Part shown: positions 20,029 to 26,546 of the stretch, piece by piece
How the letters are laid out: the number at the start of each line of letters is the position of its first letter
Position numbering within the stretch: position 1 is the stretch's first letter
Assembly: GCA_017853275.1 (NCBI GenBank)
Contig: JAFMJV010000027.1
Coordinates: 1 to 33,068, forward strand
Reading direction: 5' to 3'
Source of the DNA: Chloroflexota bacterium
GTDB taxonomy: Bacteria; Chloroflexota; Limnocylindria; Limnocylindrales; CSP1-4
Length of the DNA: 33,068 bases
Position numbers and translations under genes: made by a program
Notes under the pieces: generated by a model
Told to the model about the DNA's origin: nothing
Database searches by the model: none
What the model saw: the letters and a program-made list of their open reading frames with translations, nothing else

Positions 20029-21216
20029 ATGGACCAGCGAACCGCTCCGATCGGCGATCCGGGGACCCGGATCCGACCCCTTCTCACCCTGGGCGCCGCC
20101 CTCTCCGGCGTGGCCCTCCTCGCGGGCGCGCTTGCGCCCACGGCGCTCGGCGTGGGCGCCGGACGCGACGCCACCTCGGCGCCCGCTCCCCTCCCCGCCG
20201 TCGTGGGCGACAACGAGACGATCGTCGACGTCGCCGCACGCCTCTCCCCCTCGGTGGTCACCCTCCAGGTGACCGGGGAGCGCCCCGGGAACGCGGCCGC
20301 GCTCCCCGACGGCTTCGGTGGCGGCTTCGGCGGGGACGGGATCATGCGCGGGACGGGATCCGGCGTCATCGTCTCCTCGGACGGCCTGATCCTCACGAAC
20401 CGGCACGTCGTGGATGACGCCACCACGGTGGAGGTCATCCTCGCGGACGGCGATCGCGTGGACGGCGAGGTCGTGGGGATCGACACCTACACGGACCTCG
20501 CGGTCGTCCGGATGGAGGGCGATGGCTACCCCGCCGCCGAGCTCGGCGACTCCTCCACCCTCCGGATCGGCCAGCTCGCGGTCGCGATCGGCAGCCCGCT
20601 CGGCGAGTTCACCGGGAGCGTCAGCGCCGGGATCGTGAGCGGTCTCGACCGGTCGATCGAGGTCGGCGACCCGATGACCGGCGGTCGCAGCCTCCGCCAC
20701 CTCATCCAGACGGATGCGGCGATCAACCCCGGGAACTCCGGTGGCGTCCTCGCGGACGGCTCCGGCCGGGTGATCGGGATCAACACCGCGATCGCCGGGA
20801 ACGCCGAGGGGATCGGCTTCGCGATCCCGATCGATATCGCCCGGCCGATCGTGGAGCAGGTCCTCGCCGGGGAGAAGATCGCGCGCCCCTGGATGGGGAT
20901 CGCGTTCCGGGATATCGATGCCCAGGTCGCCGAGGAGGAAGGGCTCCCCGTCACCGAGGGCGCCTGGGTGGCACCCGCCGAGAACGGCGAGGGGACCTCG
21001 ATCGTCGAGGGGAGCCCCGCCGAGAAGGCCGGCCTGCGCGAGGGGGACATCATCGTCGCCCTCGATGCGAGCGCGGTGAGCCGGGAGACCCCGCTCGACC
21101 TCCTCCTCCTCGGCTACGAGCCGAAGGCGAAGCTCACCCTCACCGTCCTCCGCGACGGCAAGGAGAAGACGCTCGAGATCGTCCTCGGGACCCGCCCCGC
21201 CGACCTCGGGCGCTGA
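20029..21216 (+). CDS. HtrA/DegP-type serine protease with PDZ domain
   Basis: A protein of 395 residues. A single hydrophobic segment (about 17-42, LLTLGAALSGVALLAGALAPTALGV) serves as signal or membrane anchor, placing the protease outside the membrane. The trypsin-like domain shows the full triad: His126 (TNRHVVDD), Asp156 (YTDLAVVRM) and Ser237 (GNSGGVL). A glycine-rich stretch precedes it (GFGGGFGGDG). One PDZ domain follows (about 288-385) with the GSPAEKAGLREGDIIVALD core. The family degrades or refolds misfolded envelope proteins. ATG 20029 has GGAGG eleven bases upstream; an in-frame GTG at 20017 overlaps that site and is less likely. Preceded by a response-regulator-like tandem box and followed by a strong hairpin, it looks like the effector of the kinase/regulator pair, as with PepD beside MprAB in mycobacteria. 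Confidence 0.93.
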   Translation: MDQRTAPIGDPGTRIRPLLTLGAALSGVALLAGALAPTALGVGAGRDATSAPAPLPAVVGDNETIVDVAARLSPSVVTLQVTGERPGNAAALPDGFGGGFGGDGIMRGTGSGVIVSSDGLILTNRHVVDDATTVEVILADGDRVDGEVVGIDTYTDLAVVRMEGDGYPAAELGDSSTLRIGQLAVAIGSPLGEFTGSVSAGIVSGLDRSIEVGDPMTGGRSLRHLIQTDAAINPGNSGGVLADGSGRVIGINTAIAGNAEGIGFAIPIDIARPIVEQVLAGEKIARPWMGIAFRDIDAQVAEEEGLPVTEGAWVAPAENGEGTSIVEGSPAEKAGLREGDIIVALDASAVSRETPLDLLLLGYEPKAKLTLTVLRDGKEKTLEIVLGTRPADLGR

Positions 21217-21233
21217 GCCCCCGCACCCTCCCT

Positions 21234-21269
21234 CGAACGGCCCGCCGGGGAGAACCGGCGGGCCGTTCG
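21234..21269 (+). terminator. strong hairpin after the protease gene
   Basis: A perfect 15-bp stem: left arm CGAACGGCCCGCCGG (21234-21248) and its exact complement at 21255-21269, around a six-base GGAGAA loop, starting 17 bases after the stop. There is no following T-run, as is common for terminators in high-GC genomes. Confidence 0.8.
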
Positions 21270-21305
21270 GCTGCCCTCCCGGCGGACGGGATCCGCGCGA
21301 GGCGC

Positions 21306-21311
21306 TAGATT
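21306..21311 (+). promoter_or_regulatory. -10 element of the CAP-domain gene
   Basis: GC-TAGATT lies between the terminator and the CAP-domain gene and predicts a leader of about 65 bases ending in CGGAGG (21372-21377). Its TAG also closes the reading frame of that gene upstream, so translation must start after it. Confidence 0.45.
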
Positions 21312-21383
21312 CCCCTTCCGCCGCTCCGCCGGCGCCCGTCCGGTCCCCCCGGCGGCTCTGCGCCGCCCCCTCGGAGGCCCGTC

Positions 21384-21980
21384 ACGATCGAGACCCGCAT
21401 CCCCCGCCGCGCCCTCACCCTCCTCCTCGCGCTGGCGCTCCTCGTCATCCCCGCGCCGGCCACGATCGCCGGCGGGCCGGACCCGGACGCGCCCTACGCC
21501 GCCGCAGAGGCGTACGCGCTGGAGCTCCTGAACTGCGTCCGGCGCGGCGGCTGGGTCCGGGAGGACGGCACGTGCAAGGAGCCCCGCCACGATCGGCGCG
21601 CGCTCCGCCCCCTCGAGCAGCATCCGGGGGTCGCCACCCGGGTGGCGCGGCCATATGCGCTCCGGCTCGCCCGTGCGGAGGCCTGCACCCACAGCCTGAA
21701 CGGACGGGACGTGGATGAGCGGTTCCGGGAAGCGGGCTTCCGCGACGAGCACCGGGGCGAGAACCTCGGCTGTGGCTGGGGACGGACCCCGCGCGAGATG
21801 GTCCTCTTCACCTTCCGCCTGATGCAGAACGAGCGCTCCTGGGGCGGGCCGCACTGGCGCCAGATGCGCGACACCCGCTGGAGGAGCGTCGGCATCGGCG
21901 TGATGGCCGTGGGGACCCAGTCACGGATCGTCTACGACTTCTACGGGCAGCCCGCGCCCGACCCCGGCCGGCCCGACTAG
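21384..21980 (+). CDS. secreted CAP/SCP-domain protein, non-canonical start
   Basis: The frame is open from just after a TAG at 21306 to the stop at 21978-21980. The first in-frame ATG/GTG/TTG is GTG 21642, in the middle of the domain. Clear protein sequence exists upstream of that: a signal-peptide-like IETRIPRRALTLLLALALLV, an A-P-A-like cleavage region and a conserved-looking N-terminal part with LLNCVRRGGW. The CAP-fold features are the central HRGENLGCGWG and the late GGPHWRQMRD and SVGIGVMAVG strands. CGGAGG at 21372-21377 sits six bases before ACG 21384, ideal spacing, so ACG is my best start (198 residues). ATC 21387 is an alternative, and a sequencing error turning ATG to ACG is possible. 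CAP proteins are extracellular with varied functions; none can be assigned. It shares a CTAG with the convergent LCP gene. Confidence 0.7.
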   Translation, partial: TIETRIPRRALTLLLALALLVIPAPATIAGGPDPDAPYAAAEAYALELLNCVRRGGWVREDGTCKEPRHDRRALRPLEQHPGVATRVARPYALRLARAEACTHSLNGRDVDERFREAGFRDEHRGENLGCGWGRTPREMVLFTFRLMQNERSWGGPHWRQMRDTRWRSVGIGVMAVGTQSRIVYDFYGQPAPDPGRPD

Positions 21981-23095
21981 CCGATCGGCCCGAAGAGGCG
22001 CTGGAAGAGGCGCCGGACGGGATCGAGCTTCAGCTCGATCGTGTAGAGGACGCTGCCGGGTCCCGCCCACGTGGACGGCGCGAGCACGATGCTCCGCGCG
22101 GTCCGCCAGCGCGCCCGCTCGCCGAGCTCCGCAAGGACCGGGAGCGCCGAGAGCGGGATATCCGTCTCCACCTGCGTGAGCGCGTACTCCGCGAGGGCCG
22201 GGAGGGCATCCGCGCCGTTCGCCACCACCTTCCCTCCCGCCGCGGCGATCAGCTGCTGCTGGCGCGCGGCACGCTGGTAGTCGCTGTCGCTGTGGCGGGT
22301 CCGGGCGAAGGCGAGCGCCTCGTTCCCGGCCAGCTCGTTCGGGCCGGCCTTCAGGCGGAGCCCCTTCTTCGACAGGTGCATCGTGGGATCGACGAGCGGG
22401 GCGTCCAGGACGACCGTCACCCCGCCGATCTGCTCGATCAGGCGCTCCAGGCCCCGGAAGCCGATGAGGACGTAGCCGTCGATCTCGATGTCGAAGGCGT
22501 ACGCGATCGCCTTCGTCGTGCGCCGCAGCGCCTCCTCGCGGTCCGCGCCGTCCAGCTCGTAGGCCTGGAGGAGCGCGTTGATCCGGTTCGGGCTGGCGAA
22601 GACCCGGCCGGGTCCGATCGGGACATTCACCGTGTCGCGCGGCAGGCTCGCCATCGCGACGCGCCCCGTCCCGGGATCGATCGTGGCCACGATGATCGCG
22701 TCCGTCCGCTCCCCGGTCACCGTGCGGCGGGCATCGCTCCCGAGGAGGAGGAGGGTGAACCGCCCGTCCCGGCCGGCGATCGCGTCCAGGCCCGGGATCG
22801 GCGGCATCGCCGTGGGCTTCGGGGTGGGGTCCGCGGTCGCCACCGGATCCGGCTCGGCGGTGGCGGTGGGCCGGCGCGGGCGGCGCGTGGGCTCCGGGGC
22901 CGCGGTCGCGGCCGGGTCGGCAGAGGGCCGCGGGCGGCGGGTGCGCTCCGGCAGCGGGGCCGGCGCGAGGCTCGCGACCGCAGCGGGTCCGGGGGTGGGC
23001 TCCGGCGCGGGGGCGCCGGGGAGGATCCCGCAGCCCCCCACGACGAGGGCGAGTGCGGCGATCAGGGCCGTGCGCACGGCCGCGGGTCCGGTCAT
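21977..23095 (-). CDS. LytR-CpsA-Psr (LCP) family protein, lipoprotein-like
   Basis: A protein of 372 residues. The N-terminal hydrophobic segment ends in VVGGC (Cys22), a plausible lipobox, so the protein may be lipid-anchored instead of held by the transmembrane helix common in this family. A Pro/Thr/Ala/Arg-rich spacer follows (about 27-100). The LCP domain then runs from FTLLLLGSDARRTVTGERTD through MASLPRDTVNVPI, RINALLQAYELDG, a GFRGLERLIEQIGGVTV block and the late AFARTRHSDSDYQRAARQQ. The conserved Asp and Arg residues that bind polyprenyl-phosphate substrates are present. Members attach anionic glycopolymers to peptidoglycan outside the membrane. The start ATG 23095 has only a distant GGAG. 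It is on the same strand as, and downstream of, the RND permease, separated by 164 bases of potential hairpins. Confidence 0.9.
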   Translation of the reverse strand: MTGPAAVRTALIAALALVVGGCGILPGAPAPEPTPGPAAVASLAPAPLPERTRRPRPSADPAATAAPEPTRRPRRPTATAEPDPVATADPTPKPTAMPPIPGLDAIAGRDGRFTLLLLGSDARRTVTGERTDAIIVATIDPGTGRVAMASLPRDTVNVPIGPGRVFASPNRINALLQAYELDGADREEALRRTTKAIAYAFDIEIDGYVLIGFRGLERLIEQIGGVTVVLDAPLVDPTMHLSKKGLRLKAGPNELAGNEALAFARTRHSDSDYQRAARQQQLIAAAGGKVVANGADALPALAEYALTQVETDIPLSALPVLAELGERARWRTARSIVLAPSTWAGPGSVLYTIELKLDPVRRLFQRLFGPIG

Positions 23096-23129
23096 CTGGT
23101 CAGGTCACTCCATAGCAGTCGCGCGAACG

Positions 23130-23135
23130 ACGGTA
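23130..23135 (-). promoter_or_regulatory. possible -10 element of the LCP gene
   Basis: The minus strand reads TACCGT about 35 bases before ATG 23095, giving a leader of some 28 bases. No -35 is seen. This is weaker evidence than for the other promoters in the window. Confidence 0.3.
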
Positions 23136-23171
23136 TGGACCGACTCGGGACCTGGGCACTGCCCCCGGCGG

Positions 23172-23230
23172 CCTGCACGCAGGAGCGTGCCGTGGTGGAG
23201 TCTAGCGCCCGTCCCTCCCGGGCGTGCAGG
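23172..23230 (-). terminator. competing hairpins between the RND and LCP genes
   Basis: CCTGCACGC (23172-23180) can pair perfectly with GCGTGCAGG (23222-23230) across 41 bases. Its inner part GCACGC (23175-23180) can instead pair with GCGTGC at 23185-23190 around an AGGA loop. CGCCCG (23206-23211) can pair with CGGGCG (23219-23224), which overlaps the outer arm. It lies 30-90 bases after the RND stop in the direction of transcription, so a terminator or attenuator is likely. Confidence 0.5.
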
Positions 23231-23259
23231 ACGCGCCGGAAGGACGGGACGCTGCTCGG

Positions 23260-26200
23260 CTAGGCGGCGGGGTCGATCACCGGCTCCGGCCGGCTCCCGA
23301 AGCGCCGTGCCACGGCGACCTTTCCGCCATCCACGAGCGAATAGATCACCGGGATGACGATGAGGGTGAGCGCGGTGGAGCTGATCAGGCCACCGATGAC
23401 CACCGTGCCCAGCTCCGCCGCGATGACCGAGCCCTCGGAGAGGCCGAGCGCGACGGGCATGAGCGCGAGGATCGTGGCGATCGCGGTCATGAGGATCGGC
23501 CGGACGCGCGTCCGCCCGCCCTGGATGAGCGCCTCCTGCGTGGAGAGTCCCTTGTGGCGCAGCTGTTCCACGAGATCGAGAAGGACGATCGCATTCGTCA
23601 CCACGATCCCGATGAGCATGAGGAAGCCGATGAGCGCGGAGAGCCCGATCGGCCGGCCGGTGATGAGGAGCGCCGGGAAGGCGCCGATCGTCGCGAGCGG
23701 CAGGCTGAAGAGGATGACGAAGGGGTCGATGAGCGAGCCGAAGACGAAGACCATGACGATGTAGACGACGAGGATCGCGACCCCCATCGCGAAGAAGAGG
23801 CCCCCGAAGGCCTCGCTCTGCTGGGCGGTCACCCCGGCGAGCGTCACCTCGACCCCGTCGGGGATCGAGCCGGCCGCGGTGAGGTCGTCGATGACGAGCT
23901 GGGCATCCCGGGAGACCGCGCCCTGGTCGTCGCTCGTGACGGTGGCGGAGATCGTGGCCGCCGGAGAGCCGTCAACGCGCGTGACGGAGCCCTGGACGTC
24001 CACCTCGCTCACCTCGGCGATCGCCCCGAGCGTGGAGGCGAGCGGGCCGGTGCCGAAGGGCAGGGCGCGGATCGCGTCCACCCCGGTGAGGCTGGCCGGA
24101 TCGATGCGCAGGACCGCGGGGAGCGCGGTGCCGTCACCGAGGACGATCGTGCCCAGCTCCTGGCCCACGAGGATGCCGCGCAGCTCCTGGCCGACCTGGG
24201 CCGTGGTGAGACCGACGGTGATCGCCTTGTTCGGGTCGACCGCGACGCTCACCTGCGGGGCGGCCTCGGCGAGGTCGCTCGTGACGTTCGCGAGGCCTTC
24301 CAGGCCGGCGAGGCCGGTGACGAGCGCGTCGCTCGCCGCGCGGATCTTCGCGCGGTCGTCTCCGCTCACGATGACCGCGAAGCCGCCGGCACCGAAGCCG
24401 GTCTCCTGCTCCACGGAGACCCCGTAGCCGTCCGTGCTCACCGGGGCGAGGACGCCGAGGAGCTCCTCGATCTTGGCGGCGAGGTCCGCGCTGTCATCCA
24501 GGCGGACGGTGATCCGGGCGCTGTTCGCGGAACGGCCGCTGAAGGCGGCCTGGAGGGTCTGGACGCCCGTGTCCGCGTCACCGGAGATCCGGGACTGGAC
24601 GAGCTCCACCTGTGCGTCCGCGAGGAGGAGCTCCTCGGCCGCGATCGTGCGGTCGAGGACAGCCTGCGTGGGGACCCCGGCCGGCGGGTCGATCGTGACG
24701 TTGAGGATCTTCTCGCCGCCCGCGCTGATGAGCGAGGTCGGCAGGAGCGGGACGAGCGCGGTCGTGGCCACGAAGAGGAGCGCGGCGATCCCGATCGTCC
24801 CCCACTTCGTGGCGCGGCGCCGGAGCGCGAGGGTGAGGACGGGCGTGTAGAGGCGCTGCCAGATCGTCTCCGGGAGCTCCCCGTCCGGGCCGACCTTCAC
24901 GTTCACCGTGCGCACGAAGAACCAGGCGAGGACCGGGATGACCGTGAGCGCCACGATGAGCGAGGCGAGGAGGGCGAAGGTGACGGTCAGGCCGAAGGGG
25001 AGGAAGAACTGGCTGACGATCCCGCCCACGAAGCCGATGGGCAGGAAGACCGCGACCGTGGTCAGGGTGCTCGAGGTGATCGCGGCGGCGACCTCCTTCG
25101 TCCCGTCCAGGATCGACTGCTCCACGCTCTCCCCGCGGGCGCGGTGGCGGTAGATGTTCTCGAGGACGACGATCGAGTCGTCCACGACGCGGCCCACCGC
25201 GACCGCAAGGCCGCCGAGCGTGACGATGTTCACGGTGAGACCGGCGGCGCCCATGACGGCGAGCGCGGCGAGGATCGAGAGCGGGATGCTCACGGCGGCG
25301 ACGAGCGTGCTGCGCAGGCTGCCGAGGAAGACGAGGATCGTGAGGATCGCGAAGAAGGCGCCGAGGAGGCCCTCCTTGACGAGCCCGTCCCGCGACTCCT
25401 TGATGAAGACGGAGAGATCGGAGATCACCTCGACCTCGAGGAGGTCCGGATGCTTCTCCTCCAGCGCGCGGAAGGCAGCCGTCACCTCGTCCGCCACGAT
25501 GACCGTGTTCGCACCACCGCTCTTGGAGACGGCGAGGCTGAGCGAGGGGACGCCGTTCGTGCGCGCGAAGCCGGAAGCCTGGACCTCGTCGACCGCGACC
25601 GTCCCCAGGTCCGCAAGGGTGATCGGGCTGGGGATCACCCCCGCCTGGATGCTCCCGTCCGGGTTGACGCCCCGGTAGCCCACGACGAGACCGGCGAGCT
25701 CCTCGACGGACGAGAAGCGATGCTCCGTGCTCACGGGGACACGGCCGGCATCGCTGGTGATCGTGCCGGACGGGATCGCGAGCTGGTTCGCCTGGATGAT
25801 CCCGGCCACACGGGAGAGCGGGATCCCCGCCTCCGCGAGCTTCGCCGGGTCGAGCGTGATCCGGAGGAGCGAGCTCGGGCCGCCGGATAGGTCGGCACCG
25901 CTCACGCCCTCGAGGGAGCGGATCTCGGGGAGGAGCTCCTCGCGGACGACCCGGAAGGCCTCCGCGGTGTCGGCGCCCTCCGCCGGTCCGATCGCCGCCA
26001 CGATGACGGGCTGGTCGTTGAGGTCGAGCGCGGTGACCCGCGGGCTCACGCCGGCGGGCAGGGTCACCCCGGCGAGCTGCTGGTCGATCGCTTCCAGCGA
26101 CGCCTTCAGGTCCGTGCCGAAGGCGAAGCGGGCCACGACGAGCGAGAGCGAGTTCGCGGAGGTGGACTGGAGCTGCTCAAGGCGCGGGATGTTCGCGAGC

Positions 26201-26412
26201 GCGCGCTCCACCGGCTCCGTGACCTGGCCGGCGACATCCTCGGCACCCGCGCCGGGGAGGGTGGAGATGATCGTGACGAAGGGGAGCCGGACGTCCGGGA
26301 GGAGCTCCTGGCGGAGCTGGCCCCAGGCGAAGAGGCCGCTGAGGAAGAGCCCGACGGCAAGGAGCAGCACCACGCTGCGCTCGCGGAGGGCGAACCGAGT
26401 CAACCAGGTCAT
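23260..26412 (-). CDS. RND-family efflux permease (SwrC/AcrB-like)
   Basis: A protein of 1,050 residues with the two-fold RND layout: helix 1 near residues 12-32 (RSVVLLLAVGLFLSGLFAWG), a large outer loop, helices 2-6, a second helix-loop unit and helices 8-12. The proton-relay Asp pair is in GRVVDDSIVVLENIYRHRARGES on helix 4. The helix-10 segment reads GIVVTNAIVLLD, where AcrB has a Lys; the Thr form is the one I associate with SwrC-like pumps of Gram-positives. It uses proton entry to expel amphiphiles, drugs or lipids. No membrane-fusion adaptor or outer-membrane channel gene is adjacent, so it may act alone. An open frame reaches 26478, but ATG 26412 has GAAGGGA seven bases upstream and starts the usual MTWLTRFALRERS. 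The 134-base gap before the divergent gene holds a direct repeat and a dyad. Confidence 0.93.
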   Translation of the reverse strand: MTWLTRFALRERSVVLLLAVGLFLSGLFAWGQLRQELLPDVRLPFVTIISTLPGAGAEDVAGQVTEPVERALANIPRLEQLQSTSANSLSLVVARFAFGTDLKASLEAIDQQLAGVTLPAGVSPRVTALDLNDQPVIVAAIGPAEGADTAEAFRVVREELLPEIRSLEGVSGADLSGGPSSLLRITLDPAKLAEAGIPLSRVAGIIQANQLAIPSGTITSDAGRVPVSTEHRFSSVEELAGLVVGYRGVNPDGSIQAGVIPSPITLADLGTVAVDEVQASGFARTNGVPSLSLAVSKSGGANTVIVADEVTAAFRALEEKHPDLLEVEVISDLSVFIKESRDGLVKEGLLGAFFAILTILVFLGSLRSTLVAAVSIPLSILAALAVMGAAGLTVNIVTLGGLAVAVGRVVDDSIVVLENIYRHRARGESVEQSILDGTKEVAAAITSSTLTTVAVFLPIGFVGGIVSQFFLPFGLTVTFALLASLIVALTVIPVLAWFFVRTVNVKVGPDGELPETIWQRLYTPVLTLALRRRATKWGTIGIAALLFVATTALVPLLPTSLISAGGEKILNVTIDPPAGVPTQAVLDRTIAAEELLLADAQVELVQSRISGDADTGVQTLQAAFSGRSANSARITVRLDDSADLAAKIEELLGVLAPVSTDGYGVSVEQETGFGAGGFAVIVSGDDRAKIRAASDALVTGLAGLEGLANVTSDLAEAAPQVSVAVDPNKAITVGLTTAQVGQELRGILVGQELGTIVLGDGTALPAVLRIDPASLTGVDAIRALPFGTGPLASTLGAIAEVSEVDVQGSVTRVDGSPAATISATVTSDDQGAVSRDAQLVIDDLTAAGSIPDGVEVTLAGVTAQQSEAFGGLFFAMGVAILVVYIVMVFVFGSLIDPFVILFSLPLATIGAFPALLITGRPIGLSALIGFLMLIGIVVTNAIVLLDLVEQLRHKGLSTQEALIQGGRTRVRPILMTAIATILALMPVALGLSEGSVIAAELGTVVIGGLISSTALTLIVIPVIYSLVDGGKVAVARRFGSRPEPVIDPAA

Positions 26413-26425
26413 GCTGCGTCCCTTC

Positions 26426-26479
26426 GTCGTTCCATCCGGCGGGCCGTCCCACGGCGGGGACGCCTCCGGTCGTTCCATC
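26426..26479 (-). repeat. 11-bp direct repeat in the RND upstream region
   Basis: GTCGTTCCATC occurs at 26426-26436 and again, identically, at 26469-26479, a 43-base period of about four helical turns. Both copies lie just upstream of the RND start codon, so they could be operator half-sites or part of the 5' leader. Confidence 0.45.
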
Positions 26480-26484
26480 GATCC

Positions 26485-26501
26485 TCACGCTCTTCGCGTG
26501 A
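26485..26501. promoter_or_regulatory. 17-bp dyad, possible operator between divergent genes
   Basis: TCACGC-TCTTC-GCGTGA is a perfect 6-bp inverted repeat with a five-base centre, midway between the RND start (26412) and the divergent gene (26547). The size suits a TetR- or MarR-type operator, which often controls RND pumps. No such regulator gene is in the window. As RNA it would also form a hairpin. Confidence 0.35.
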
Positions 26502-26534
26502 CCCGTGCGCGCGGATCGGCTCGCGCCGCGCTGC

Positions 26535-26540
26535 TAGCAT
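26535..26540 (+). promoter_or_regulatory. -10 element of a leaderless-type promoter
   Basis: GC-TAGCAT is followed by CCGCGC and ATG 26547. The arrangement, and even the six spacer bases, equal those before the response regulator gene at 17885-17899. Confidence 0.5.
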
Positions 26541-26546
26541 CCGCGC

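Noticed and set aside
23224-25890. An 888-codon plus-strand frame antisense to the RND permease
   Set aside because: Composition typical of a complementary frame, with no ribosome site or domain.
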